Shown in pieces: positions 11,722-23,414 of a stretch of DNA of 64,000 bases; the first letter of the stretch is position 1; each line of letters opens with the position of its first letter. Location: assembly GCA_033239125.1 (NCBI GenBank), contig BSWB01000003.1, positions 112,054,320 to 112,118,319 of the forward strand. The letters are read 5' to 3'. Below the pieces are notes generated by a model. The model saw only the letters and a program-made list of their open reading frames with translations, did no database searches and was not told where the DNA came from. The position numbers and the translations under genes are program-made. Source of the stretch: Fagopyrum homotropicum. Lineage: Eukaryota; Streptophyta; Magnoliopsida; Caryophyllales; Polygonaceae.

Positions 11722-13265
11722 TGTAACACCCCGAATCCACTAGAATCGAAGCGCTACGGGTTAAGATCTCACAACGGATCCTGACCCTAGCATTGACAAC
11801 AAGTTCACTGGATCTTACAACAATACACAAATAAATATAAAACCAAATACATAAAATTGTATGATCGTATATCAAAACATATACAAAGTACAAAACGACA
11901 ACAACAGAAACACCTGTATACATAAACATGCTAAAAACCCACGCATCTTAATGTATGGTAGCCCTCGACTGATAACTCATCTAAATCACTTTGCAGTCTT
12001 CCTATCCTGCAAAATATCTACAACACGGTATAAAACCGTTAGCTAACAGTTCATGAATAAGTATAACAGCAATAGCACACACAACACATCATCACATCAC
12101 AATATGCAATGCTCACACACAAATCCGTTTATTATCTTCATTACGTTATACCATTACTAGTTCACCATATTTTGTGACACGAGGAACACCCAGAAGATCG
12201 CCTTTGTCCCCTTTCACACAGGTTTGAAATCGGGGATCAAGCCTCCCCACCTGGAGTACCGGTTGCAAAGAACCTCCACACTCTCGAAAAGCTTCAGGCA
12301 AGTTGTCACGACCCGTTATAATACACTTGGTCCATTTAATATACATATATGATCTTCCTAGTCCTGTTAGGTTATGAATGCACGCAACGCCTGTTCAACA
12401 CAAGGCACACGGATCAAACAACACTATAGTAAACTAGAAGTCCTTAGACTTCTAGGCTCAATATCCTCTCAAGAACAACAATACTCTAGTCAACTAGAAG
12501 TCCTTAGACTTCTAGACTCAACATCCTCTCAAGAACGGCATCACTCTAGTCAACTAGAAGTCCTTAGACTTCTAGACTCAACATCTTCACAAGAACAACA
12601 TCACTCTAGTCAACTAGAAGTCCTTAGACTTCTAGGTTCAACATCCTCACAAGAACATAAACGCATAAGATAGATCGACACTTAAAACCTAACACAACTC
12701 TTCTAAACCAAACTATACTTATACCCAAATTCAGAACATCCTAAATATGGATTCAACCAACAGATCGTTCTCAACTTTTACCACATGCTCCTATGCATAT
12801 CCGTCAACAACATATCCAAAAATCAAGTCTAACCGAGGAATATAACCTAATCAAATTTGTTCCACAAAACTTCATCCCAAGTAGTTTTTTCTCAAACTTA
12901 GAATATTTAGCACTGTTCTAAAAACTACACGAGGAACCAACTTTGGAGAATCATATCTCCTAAACTATAACTCGGAATATTCTCAAATTTCAGTATGTTA
13001 TACTTTATAAAACCAACTGTAAGATATCCAAAATTCAGCAATAAAGGAGGAGTCTAACTTACCCAAATCTGGACCCGACCCTACGGCTGTTGTCCATAAA
13101 CGTCGCCTCTTGAGTCCTTCGATTGCACAACCGCCTTCTTAAGGTCTCCTTTGATGCTATGGATGTCCTCTAGCTTCCAACAAAAGGTATTAGCCTTCCT
13201 TCAAGGTCTAGACACATCATCACACAAGCAAGAACAAGAAGAGGCCCTTGAGTGTGTATCCATGG
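11722..13265 (-). repeat. LTR B', 5' LTR of a truncated minus-strand Tekay element
   Basis: Seen: the top strand begins TGTAACACCCCGAATCC next to the primer site, and the body is the reverse complement of LTR A' back to about 8320. Similarity stops inside the phrase tccatgg at 13258-13265, where the sequence becomes the leader and gag of element E. About 500 bases of the LTR 5' end are therefore missing. It also lacks the palindromic ggtaagtc...gactta block kept in LTR A'. The tandem array at 12425-12660 yields a misleading 99-codon ORF. Confidence 0.8.
12425..12660. repeat. 60-bp tandem array, four copies, in LTR B'
   Basis: Seen: four units containing CTAGAAGTC-CTTA-GACTTCTAG, a 9-bp stem with a 4-base loop, then CTCAACATCCTC. 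It is the inverted counterpart of the array in LTR A'. A frame through it repeats LEVLRLL, an effect of the 60-base period being divisible by three. Confidence 0.85.
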
Positions 13266-13486
13266 TGTTGATTCTCTTTAGGCATTCCTTCATTCCTCAG
13301 CCTAACGAGAGCTTCATCTCGTTCCCTCACTCGATCAAGAGCTTTATCTAATTCAGCTCTAAGATTAGCTTCTCCTTCGTTATTTGCAGCTGCCATTCTT
13401 TTCGCTTCTTTCAATCTTCTTTTATAGGTCTTTTCGGGTTCGGAATCGTAGGGTACGATTTCTTTACTCGATCGAGTTTTTCGCAT
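13266..13486 (-). pseudogene. N-terminal gag-like fragment of element E
   Basis: Seen: about 70 codons on the minus strand starting with a Met at 13486, about 105 bases beyond a perfect tRNA-Asp primer site. The peptide is highly charged (MRKTRSSKEIVPYD, then KRRLKEAKRMAAANN and a stretch predicted to be helical or coiled coil). It is cut at 13265 by the junction with LTR B'. Known: plant Gypsy elements place gag directly after the primer site. Inferred: the start of the E gag or gag-like ORF. I do not recognise the domain, and no pol follows. Confidence 0.5.
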
Positions 13487-13591
13487 AAACCTACAGCAAG
13501 ATTCTGCAAGAACACTTCAAGAAAGGCGATTAATAGCAAAAGCAAGGAGTTTCCAAGTAAGATAACCGAAACCAAATTTGGTCTAAGCCAA

Positions 13592-13610
13592 ATCCCCGGC
13601 AACGGCGCCA
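13592..13610 (-). other. Primer binding site, tRNA-Asp type (element E)
   Basis: Seen: the top strand reads atccccggcaacggcgcca. Known: this equals the 3' end of plant tRNA-Asp (including CCA), so the minus strand can pair with it over 19 bases. Asp priming is typical of Athila/Tat-lineage Gypsy elements. It proves that LTR E is the 5' LTR of a minus-strand element. Confidence 0.92.
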
Positions 13611-13613
13611 AAA

Positions 13614-15259
13614 TCTTTTTCGGTCCAAAAGGTGTGTGCAAGCTTTAATATTTATCCAAGAATAATTGCAATAAAGCGAGCCCGCAGTATACGGATCGTT
13701 AATAATAAAAGAAAGAATTTCAGGGTCGAACACAGGGATTTGGTGAAATCAAATTCAGGATAAGAAATCTAACAAGGAAAGATGCAACTTTTGACAACTG
13801 AAAAGACAAAGACTTGATTTTTGTGTAAAGATTTGGGAAAGAGGATTCTAAGGATCAAGGAATCCAATTATGGTTTTCGATTCAAGACTTCTAGAGATTA
13901 TATGGACAGAGTTGGGGTTACTAAGGTATGTGTTCTAAAACGGAATGATGTACGGTGAAGTCTCCACCACCAATCTCTAAACCCAAAGGCTCTAAATAAA
14001 GGATGTTTAGTCTCGATAAGATAGAGGATCTAAGGGAAGGATAATATTCTCAAAACCAAACACCAAACCCTAAGGGAACCAAATCTAACTCTCAAAGGTA
14101 AGGGTTTTGGCACACTCAAGCTTAATAGAGGGGTTTGAATCCTCTATTACCTAGAACTTGTAATCGTTGGCAACCAAGGTTGGAAATCACCGGGTAAGTC
14201 TCTTCCCACACTCGGATATAGGTAAGAAAGGTTCAACAAGGCTAGGGTTTAAGCAATCTTTAACCAAGGACAAAGGTTAGGGCAAGATAGGTACGACAGA
14301 AGGAAAATCGGGTTGTTCATCAAAGGAGATCGTCCGATCCAGACCAAGAACAGTCCGATTTTTCCTTTCTGCGAAGGTTAAACTCAACTCTCAGGATCCA
14401 ATATGTTTATGAAGATCATTCTATCATCATCTCAACCATAATCTTAAACCAATTACCCTATAATCACAAGAGTTTTCGCCAAGAAAACACATTATCAAAA
14501 TCAAATTAGAGATTAAATCAAAGAGGCGAAGGATGATGAGAAAACTTGAATTTTTGAATTAAAATCCAAACCAAAAGCGTATGAACAACGTTTCAATCGT
14601 TCAAAACTCAAATAAAAACTCAACAACTAACTCCAATTCTCAATCAGAAAGACAAAATATAGAATCAAACTCACAAAACCTTCGAGAATTATATTCTCAA
14701 ACTAGGACTCCCGAAGAACCTTCGATCTTCCTTTAATCTTCCTCCTTGAATGCTTCCTTCGCTGCTCTCAATCCTATGACTCAATAGTCTTGGATGGAAT
14801 TGGATGATTCTGAAGGTATGAGACATCCTCCTTTTATAGGGTATGAGGGATAATCTTTCGGTTACAATCCTACAACCAATCAGATTTCATAAGATAAAAA
14901 TCGAGTCATCTTCAAAGGAGATCGACCGATTTCTATCTATATTCATCCGATTTTTCTTCCAGATCGTGTGATATCTTTTAGTTGAAACTTGTATCATCTC
15001 ATGGGATCTTTCCCATATCTTTTTGCTTCCCTCCAGATCTTTTATGATATTTTTCTCATATGTTCGTGCCACCTTGCCACTTTTTGCGCCACCTCGCCAC
15101 TTTTTCTACATTTTCACAAATAAAATAGTGTAGACTTCTATTCTTGATAATTATATGAAAATGGTCTAAAAGTCATACAATTTCCATTAAATAATTGTCA
15201 AACTGAGGTGATAAACTCATAATATGCATGAATATGATGGTATATAATTCATGTCATCA
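13614..15259 (-). repeat. LTR E, 5' LTR of an Athila/Tat-type element
   Basis: Seen: it lies next to the tRNA-Asp primer site and ends in attcatgtcatca. It shares block order with the N1 and F LTRs: gtgtgtgcaagcttta at one end, ccgcagtatacgg and cacagggatttggtgaaa shortly after, and an A/T-rich right end. It contains accgggtaagtctc near 14190, and two clusters of a GGAGATCG(T/A)CCGAT motif (about 14305-14370 and 14890-14965). The partner LTR is absent. The right edge abuts Copia pol sequence directly. Confidence 0.8.
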
Positions 15260-17595
15260 CTACTCCTAGATGTAATAATGTTTATTCTTTAAGTACTAAC
15301 CAAGTTGCAGGAACTGAGGTAAAATGTCTAAAGGCCTTGACTAATGATCCAAGACTTTGGCATAGAAGACTTGACCACGTAAGCATGCACACCATGCAGA
15401 AGCTACTTACAAAAGATTTGGTACGTGGTTTGCCAAACCTAAACTTCAAGGTTAATGACCTATGTAAAGCATGCACACAAGGTAAACAAACAAGAGGTTC
15501 ATTCAAACCTAAGAAAGCTGTAAGTTCTTCTCGACCTATTGAACTTTTACATATGGATCTTTGTGGACCTATGTGTGTCAAATCTCCCGGAGGAAAACAA
15601 TACATCCTTGTTATAGTAGATGATTTCTCTCGTTTTACATGGATATCTTTTCTACGAGAAAAATCTGAAGCTTTATTTGAGTTTTCAAAATTGTGTAAGG
15701 AGTTACAAAGTTTGAAAAACCTACCAATCATTTCTATAAGAAGCGATCATGGTAGAGAATTTGATCAACTAAAGTTCGATCTGCTTTGTGCAAAATATGT
15801 CATTTCTCATAACTTTTCAGCTCCTAGAACTCCTCAACAAAATAGAGTTGTGGAACGCAAGAACCGCACTCTTGAGGATATGTCTAGGACAATGCTTTTA
15901 GAAAATGATTTGCCCAAAAGATTTTGGGCTGAAGTAGTAAACACCACAAATTATATTTTAAATAGATGTTTAATTCGCCCTATTTTAAAAAAGACTCCTT
16001 ATAAACTCTTTAAAGGAAGAAAACCAAATATTTCATACTTCAAACCTTTTGGATGTACTTGTTTTTTTCACAACAATGGAAAGGACAATCTTGGGAAATT
16101 TGATGTACGTAGTGATGAAACATTATTTATTGGATATGCTTCAAATAGCAAATCTTATCGAATATATAACAAACGTACCAAAGTTGTTGAGGAAAACATT
16201 CATATTATTGTTGATGAAAGCAATGATGGTACTTTGAGTGAGAGTTTTGCAGATTTAAATCTGAATCAAAGAGAAGATCACATTTCGGATGAAGAGGAAG
16301 ATCCTAAAGGACAAGACAAGAATATGCAAGAAAAGATTCAAGATATCAAATAAAATCCTCAAGAACTTGAAACACACCTTCAAGACCTTGAAATTGGAAA
16401 CTATGACAACAGAATTCCACTTCAAGGCCTTGAAACCCAACTTCAAGGCCTTGAAATTAGAACAACATGTAATGCACAAACTGTACCTGAATCGAGTCAG
16501 ACATATTCAGCTCAACCTTCTGGATCTACATCATCTGTCAAAAGAAGAAAAGTTCAACACTCCTCGTATCATCCACAAGAGAATGTGATCTCAAACCCAA
16601 ATGCTGGAGTTGAAACTAGATCTAAAGTAAATAATCTTTGTGCCTTCTCCGCTTTTGTATCACTTGTCGATCCAAAGAACTACATTCAAGCTCTTCAAGA
16701 ACCAGACTGGATCATTGCCATGCAAAATGAATTAAATGAATTTGAGAGGAACAAGGTATGGACTCTTACTTCAAGACCAAAGCATCAATCAATTATTGGC
16801 ACGAAATGGGTCTTTCGAAACAAATTGGATGAAAGTGGCAAAGTCATACGAAACAAAGCATGACTTGTAGCACAAGGCTATAACCAAGAAGAAGGTATTG
16901 ATTATGAGGAGGCTTTTGCTCCTGTTGCTAGGTTAGAAGCCATACGTATGTTACTTGCATTTGCATCTTTCATGAGCATAAAACTTTTTCAAATGGATGT
17001 AAAATGTGTTTTTCTAAACGGTTTCTTAGAAGTAGAAGTCTACGTTGCTCAACCTCCTGGTTTTGAAAATGATGAATTTCCGGATCATGTTTTTAAATTA
17101 GATAAAGCTCTTTACGGTCTTAAGCAAGCTCCTCGAGCTTGGTATGAAAGATTGTCTAAATATCTTCTTGAAAACAATTTCGAAAGAGGTTTGATTGATA
17201 AAACATTGTTTATCAAAACTAGAGGCAACGACATTTTAGTAGTACAAATCTATGTTGATGATATATTATTTGGTGCTACTAATGATTCCTTTTGCAAGGA
17301 ATTTTCAGATATTATGTGCAGGGAATTTGAGATGAGTTTAATGGGAGAGTTAAATTTGTTTCTTGGACTTCAAGTTACACAAGCAAAGAAAGGAATTTTC
17401 CTTAATCAAAGCAAGTATACTAAAGACTTGCTTAAAAAGTACAAAATGGATCAATCTAAGGTTGCAAAGACTCCTATGAGTTCAACACTTTCGCTAGATC
17501 ATGACAAGAACGGTAAAAGTGTAGTACAAAAGGAGTATCGAGGTATGATCGGTTCATTATTGTATCTAATTGCTAGTCGTCCTGACATTCTGTTT
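15260..17595 (+). pseudogene. Copia pol, part 1: GAG-pre-integrase, integrase, RT
   Basis: Seen, in one reading frame: a pre-integrase zinc region (LWHRRLDHVSMHTM ... CKACTQGK), the integrase core with D (HMDLCGPM), D (IRSDHGREF) and E (NRVVERKNRTL), a linker, then reverse transcriptase with KARLVAQGYNQEEG-type sequence and the catalytic YVDD (QIYVDDILFG, near 17250). In-frame stops occur at 16351-16353 and 16861-16863 (a TGA where CGA is expected). The linker (16357-16455) encodes four LQxLE-like repeats from the palindrome TTCAAGGCCTTGAA. Known: the domain order protease-integrase-RT-RNase H marks Ty1/Copia. Odd: gag and protease are absent, since sequence upstream of 15260 is LTR E, and the RT is split at 17595 by element T2. 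Inferred: a decayed Sirevirus-like element. Confidence 0.92.
16357..16456 (+). repeat. Four palindromic repeats in the integrase-RT linker (Copia)
   Basis: Seen: four units of the form TTCAAGG/ACCTTGAA, the last two containing perfect TTCAAGGCCTTGAA palindromes. They are in phase with the pol frame, giving PQELE, LQDLE, LQGLE and LQGLE. The same palindrome recurs in the 3' untranslated region (25868-25915) and in the 3' LTR (28097-28113 and 28958-29070). Known: Sireviruses are noted for repeated palindromic motifs in non-coding regions. Confidence 0.88.
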
Positions 17596-19166
17596 TGTAA
17601 TACCCGAAAATTTTAAACTCCGTTTAATACCGGATCAAACCGGATTCCGATCCACCAACCTTAATTCTTTTAAATAAAAGAAAATAATATTAAATTCTAT
17701 CATTTTATGTGACCTTGATTCACATAAAATGATAACTTATGTAACCCGTAAATAATTCCGTAATAATTTTTTTTTAAAAAAACCAAAGAACGGTCCCGGA
17801 CGAATAACGAGTATTCTTACAACCCTTTTGTTTTAATTGAGGAGCAGCCTAGTTCTGGCCCATTAGACCCGGCCCAATGACCTTGCAGCCAGCCCATATT
17901 TTTAATCCTAAACCTAATTAATTTTAAACCTAATCTAATGACTCTAACCTAATCATCAGCCCCGTACGTTACCCTCTCCTGCATCCTTCTGCACGATCGA
18001 CATTAGCAGCAGCAACCTTCGGCGTTTCCAGGCAACCGCAACCCGACTCGAAGCGTCCGACCACCGACCCTCCCAACGGCCTTCCTCTGCGCCAGAGCTT
18101 TCTTCAACTTCCCGGACCGGTAAGTGTTGCTTCTCTTTCTTCTCCTGAGATAAACCGATGCTGAAGAGTGGTGTTGCACAGCCAGCGAGAGATGCTTCTT
18201 CTACCGATCTGTCCCTGAACCGTCAGCGCCGTCGGAGTGCTGCAGCGGATAACAACCAAAGGGCCAGTGCACCTTCCCTTCTCGCCGCCTTCCTGTCGAC
18301 CGAGTCCCGGACGAACCGCCGCCCCAAACAGGAGACTGAGCATTTGTTGTCCTTTGCGACTCAAGCATCACCGTTTAGACCGGGGTCTCGTCTCGTCATT
18401 CGGAGTACCGCCAGCCTGCAACCATCACGACTCGCCATAGCAGAAGGTAAGTGCGCCAGCTTCTTCGTCGATTCTCTTATACGGATCGAGTTGTTGTTTA
18501 CCGATCCTTTGTTGGCTGGACTGTGTAGGCTGTTCGAGGGTTCCCTTCGAGTGAGTCCCGACCGACCAAGCTGCTGCTTCCTTTCCAAGGCGTGATGTGT
18601 GTGGACGAGTGAGTTTCTGGTTCCTCAGTGTAGTACATATATATGCAGTATATAGATATAAATGTAGTAGTGTATTATGTATATAAGTACATACATGTAT
18701 GTATCATTGCAGAGTAGTATACACGTATATACACATGTATGAGTGGAAAATATAAAGATAGTTATATATGATTAAGGGCAGTGTACATACATAAGTATAT
18801 ATATCTAGATGGGTAAGGGTAATGTATAGACATAAGCGTACGTATATGGATAGGAGTAGAGTAATAACCGGGAAGGGTTAGAACATAATTAGTTAGTACG
18901 GCCGGAATAGAGTGCACTAGTTATGAAATTACGGTGATTCCTAGGGGTAGGCAAATGCTATCGTTGATAACGAGTTCCACTTACTAGAACTTTCTAAGGA
19001 CTCGTTATGCTAACTTAAGCTAAGTTAGTTTAGGTCCTCGGTCTCTTACCTAGAATAATTGTGAAGTTTTTATCTGAATTTGGGAAGGGAGTGATGCTTA
19101 TCTCCTTGACGAGTATGTTTGGGATTTGATCTTAGACCTAGTAGCTTAGTGTAAAAAAATCGGAGG
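17596..19166 (+). repeat. T2 5' LTR, 3'-truncated
   Basis: Seen: an intact LTR start with a U3 palindrome (TATCATTTTATGTGA, spacer, TCACATAAAATGATA near 17699-17738), a stretch rich in cctaatc phrases, then a region matching 23415-24103. The match to the 3' copy ends at aaaaaaatcgga. The primer site and last kilobase of the LTR are missing. A 145-codon ORF (18158-18595) falls in the GC-rich leader-like part and has no recognisable domain. Confidence 0.8.
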
Positions 19167-20195
19167 GATTTAAGCTAATAACACTAGCGGGTCATAATAG
19201 AGAACCGCAATTGGACAATAACTCGGGTAAAAAGAATCATGGAGAAAATGCCAACAAGTTATCATAGAAGAATTGATAAGTCCGTTGACGGGAGACGAGG
19301 ATACAACTAGACTCATAAGAGTATAGTACTCTTATAGGAGGGTAATTTGTAGAAGGAGCTAAAGGAAAATAAATGGAAGAGATATATTTTCACCTTATAT
19401 ATCAACCTCAAAGGAGATAGAAGAAAAGTAAGTCTACGATATTATAGAAGGTCAACTACAGACTAATTGGTAACAATAGAGAATTTACACGTGCTGGCTA
19501 ACTAGTGATGGTTGGTTGACAAATAAGAAGAATAACCATAAGGTTATAAAGTAAATTTACCGACAGCTGGTGAATTTCTTCTAGAGATCAACGACGACAA
19601 TGGTGAAGTTAAATCAATACAAGTACTAGTAGCCTTGATGGTAACATTGAATGAGTCCAATTTGATAACTCTAATAAAGAAATTAAAGAGAAGCTCTTGA
19701 CGGTCGGTAATGACCATTGATGATTATAATGATGTAAAGGGAATTGTTGTGAGTAGTTACTTACTACTAACTAAGGAAATATACATATCAAAGTTAGTAT
19801 GAAGGGATCCCTGTAAGAAGAACTAGAAGAGTAAGAAGAAACAGGTTATTGTGAACATGTTCTATGTCTTAGCATTCCACACAAGTAGGACTGAGGGTGC
19901 TCCTCCGAGAAAAGGTGGGGTCAAACTGTCGAGATTGGTAGGGGAAACCCTTGTGATTAAAGAAGTGATATAGAATAATTGGAATTACAGAGGAGGCACA
20001 AACTTAGAGGGTATGATTTAAAGCCTTGGTGAAAGGTGTGGTCGAGTTGTGAGGTAATTGCAAATGGAATCTACATGTTGGCGAGAACAGACATGAGAAG
20101 GAGTAAAGTTGAATGACTAAAGGTTGTTATATGGATCCGGTATTTCCCCAATAAGATGATTACCGAAAAGTGTATATATAAAAGTTTAATGAGAA
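19167..20195 (+). other. T2 internal region, unrecognisable
   Basis: Seen: about 1 kb of purine-rich sequence with no ORF of note, between the truncated 5' LTR and the start of the integrase region. Inferred: a decayed internal or 3' untranslated region, or unrelated filler. No gag, protease or RT motif was found on either strand. Confidence 0.5.
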
Positions 20196-20264
20196 ATGGA
20201 GGTACTCCAATGAAAATTCAAGCTGGAGACTTGCCCGACTTTGACCAGGATCCGAGACAGGATG
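20196..20264 (+). pseudogene. T2 integrase, fragment before solo LTR F
   Basis: Seen: the translation aligns with the start of the T1 integrase region (T1 residues QETCPTLTRIRDKM, near 44535-44580). It is interrupted by solo LTR F after the phrase gagacaggatg and continues at 21950. Inferred: remnant of the pol ORF upstream of the integrase zinc-binding domain. Confidence 0.75.
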
Positions 20265-21949
20265 TGTTCGCCCAAAAGCGTGCGTGCAATCAAGTCTTAA
20301 ATTTATAAAACTAGAATAAAAGCAAGCCGCAGTGTACGGATCGGCGTAGATTAGCAAGTATTCCAGAGTGTCGATCACAGGGATTTGGTGAAACAAAACC
20401 CAGTCTCAAGTTATCGAGCAAATAATAGGTAAAGCTTTGCAAATATTGGGAAAACAACCACCCAAAAGATCCAGGTATCCAATTGTGGCAATCGATTCAA
20501 GATATACTAAAGAACTAAGGATGGAGTTAAGAGTCGCAAAGGTATACTAAAGTAAAGCAATGTACGGTGAAGTTCCAAGACTTTATATGACCTATCTAAA
20601 GACACTCTCTATAAAGGTTGTTGAAGCTTCAGTATAGAAAGGATCTATAGAAAAGAATTAATCTCAAATACCCAAACTTGTAACCCAAGGATCAAAACTA
20701 ACTAAAACGATTAAGGTTGTGACACTCGAAATCGAAATAGAGGGTGATGAGTCTCACTACTACCTAGAAAAGGGGAAACCAAGACTAGATTAAAGCTAAT
20801 CTTTAACCTTGGATCAAAGTAAAAGCAAAGTTTGTAAACTAGGGTAAATCACGGCCAGATCTTGAGAACCACGGCCGTGGAACTCCAAGAACAACCCATG
20901 ATTTGGGTTCGTCGACGAGATCTCTCTAACTCTCAGGTGCCAATCAATTTACGATCGATCTATCATCATCTAAGCCACCACTATCAACCCTTCACCTTAC
21001 AATTTCTAAAGGGTTTTAGCCAACAATCATTGTCATGATATCAATATTCAAATCAAAGAGAATAAAATATGAAAACCCTCGAACACTTAATAAAACTTCA
21101 AAACCGATTCTCAAATCCGAGCACAAGAAGTGATAATCAATGAATTCAGAATATAGAACACAAAACCACACAATAATCTAAGGTAAGTATGAAGAATAGG
21201 TTGTCAATCCGTCTTCAATGTCAAAACCTAAGAAAGAGGTTAAAACCTTCGGCGATCTTCAATCCACCCTGGGCAAGAATGCTCCAAGCAAAGTAAGCGG
21301 CCCTCAACGTCTCTGCGAGATCCAACGCAAATGTAGCGGGAATAAGCCGTAAGCGTCGATGACCAAAACTCTCTTCTCTAACCGTTTTATAAGACGGGAA
21401 AAAGTAACCGTCCTGGCCCATCACGTCAATATCGTGGCAGATGAAGACTCGTCAAAAGATCGCCTAAATCACGGTCTCAAGGGTTTCCACGACCGTGGTT
21501 TAGAGCGTGGAATTGGATTACGGTCCCTTGTTACTTCCACGACCGTACTTTAGGCCGTGTAACATACTGGAATGCTCCACACTCATGATGCCAAGATCCA
21601 CGGCCGTGGTTTAGAGCGTGGACTCTTCTACGGCCGTAATTCAGGGCGTGGAAGTGTAAAGTGCTTGTAGTTTCCTTTGTGTCATGACATTCTTCATCCT
21701 AGCTCCTTCCTTAGCTTCCTTGATGTGTTCCTAATCCTCGAACATGATCGAATCCTCTCGTTTCTCTCTCAATAGCTCCCATTTAGCTCCTTTTCGCCTA
21801 CAATCAATACAAAGCTAGTGTAGACATCCATATCGACTATAATAGAGGAATAAGCCAACAATTGATTCTAAACTTCATTCATGTACACAATAATGAGAGA
21901 AAAACAACCAAAATAAGTGCCTAGAATATCGTAATATTTCATGCTAACA
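20265..21949 (-). mobile_element. Solo LTR F, Athila/Tat type, nested in T2
   Basis: Seen: it begins tgttcgccc and ends atgctaaca, with a perfect 5-bp duplication GGATG (20260-20264 and 21950-21954). Removing it rejoins the T2 integrase sequence, as comparison with T1 confirms. Block order matches LTRs N1 and E (cttaaatttataa, ccgcagtgtacgg, cacagggatttggtgaaac). Two clusters of a CCACGGCCGTGG motif lie at about 20849-20882 and 21465-21655, mirroring motif positions in N1 and E. No internal region remains. Confidence 0.92.
21465..21655. repeat. CCACGGCCGTGG motif cluster in LTR F
   Basis: Seen: about nine full or half copies of CCACGGCCGTGG, many extended as CGTGGTTTAG or with AGGCCGTG and AGGGCGTGG flanks, within 190 bases. 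A smaller cluster lies at 20849-20882. The core is a perfect 12-bp palindrome. Function unknown. Confidence 0.85.
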
Positions 21950-21954
21950 GGATG

Positions 21955-23340
21955 TCTCGAGATGATGCACCATAGCTCACTATTGGTGTTGATGGAGTGA
22001 TGAGACGTCAGGACCGCGTTTGTGTGCCGTCAGACAGTGAGTCGAGACAAAGGATACTAGGTGAGGCTCATGATACCCCATACTTAGTACATCTTGGAGC
22101 GAGTAAGATGTACAAGGATGTGAGACGGTCCTTCTAGTGGGGTGGTTTGAAGCCCGATGTGGCTCGATACGTAGCTCAGTGTGCGACCTGCCAGTAGGTT
22201 AGGATTGAGCATCGTAGGTTTGGAGGAGAGCTCGACCCACTTCCAGTACCACATTGGAAGTGGGAGGATATATCTATGGATTTTGTCACAGGATTGAGAC
22301 TCAGCAGAGGTTTTGATGCTACTTAGGTAGCGGTAGACCGTCTGAAGAAGACCGCACGTTTTATTCCGATTAAGGAAACGTGGCCGGTAAGTCGTCTAGT
22401 TGAGGAGTTCACCAGACACATTGTGAGACTCCACGAAGTACCGAGGACTATCATTCCCGACAGAGATGGACATTTCACCTCGAGATTTTGGCAGTAGGTA
22501 CATACTGCTTTAGGAACGAGTCTCCACTTTACTACTGCTTACCACCCACAGACTGACGGTCAGTCTAAGAGGACCATCCAGACGTTAGAGACATGTTGTG
22601 GGCTTGTGTACTAGATTGGGGACAGGTATAGCCAGATTATCTGCCACTGGTAGGGTTTTCGTATAATAACAGTTGGCACGCGTCTATTGGGATGGCCCTT
22701 ATGAGGCGTTGTACGGGTGGAGATGTTGCATGCCATTATGCTGGGATGAGCCTAGCCGAGCTGATGGAGTAGCTCCAGACTAGATACAGGATGACATCGC
22801 TTGGGTTGCCTTGGTCCGGGAGTGGATGTTAGCAGCTCAGAGTCGCCAGAAATCCTACGCCGACAAAAGGTGTCGACCCTTGGAGTTTAGGGTGGGTGCC
22901 CAGGTGTGGTTGAGAGTGTCACCGACGAGTGGAGTCCGGTGTTTCGGCATTAAGGGGAAACTGAATCCCTGTTATGCCGGACCTTTTGATATCTTGGAGA
23001 GAGTTAGAGAGGTTGCCTACCGTTTAGCACTACCGCCGAGACTAGAGGATGTCCATCCGGTCTTCCATGTATCTCAATTGAGAGAGTACATCCCGGATCC
23101 GAGACACGTCATCAGCCATGAGGATCTTATAGTTGAGCCCGACCATACATTTGTAGAGTACCCAATAGCTGTCCTGGAGCGCAGTACTAGACGTCTACGG
23201 TCCAAGAAGATACCGATGTTGAGGATCCAGTGGTCCAGACGAGGAGCTGATGAGGCCACTTGGGAGACAGAGGAGAGTATTAGACGTAAGTATCCCGAGT
23301 TCTTTGCGGGGTTAGTTGTTACTTCGGTACCGACGAGTTA
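21955..23340 (+). pseudogene. T2 integrase and chromodomain
   Basis: Seen: translation parallels T1 integrase. In order there are a zinc-binding region (up to CATCQ with a stop), a core starting MDFVTG, a second Asp retained (IIPDRDGHF), and YHPQTDGQS followed by Lys where the catalytic Glu should be. Then comes an open 176-codon segment (22811-23340) with the conserved FHVSQLREYIPDPRH linker and a C-terminal chromodomain (RRLRSKKIPMLRIQW ... ADEATWE ... YPEFF). The first 850 bases carry many stops, mostly TAG where T1 or family members have TGG or CAG. Known: the C-terminal chromodomain directs insertion to heterochromatin in chromoviruses. Non-functional: the active-site Glu is lost. Confidence 0.9.
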
Positions 23341-23414
23341 GTACTCGGATGCTGTGTTGTTTGACTTTTCATGCTTTTACCTATGAGTGAGTGATTGTGT
23401 TTCTTTGATGCGTG

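Noticed and set aside
12374..12673. 99-codon ORF with LEVLRLL repeats
   Set aside because: Produced by the 60-bp tandem array in LTR B'; no known domain, and the inverted copy in LTR A' has no comparable ORF.
13592..13610. A tRNA-Asp gene fragment
   Set aside because: Only the 3' 19 bases match, including CCA, which plant tRNA genes do not encode; adjacent to an LTR, so it is a primer binding site.
16255..16588. ORFs with FKALK repeats in other frames across the Copia linker
   Set aside because: Shadow frames of the palindrome repeats; the pol frame itself reads through with LQGLE.
18158..18595. 145-codon ORF in the T2 5' LTR
   Set aside because: No recognisable domain, overlaps open frames on the other strand in a GC-rich patch, and the matching part of the 3' LTR is missing so conservation cannot be judged.
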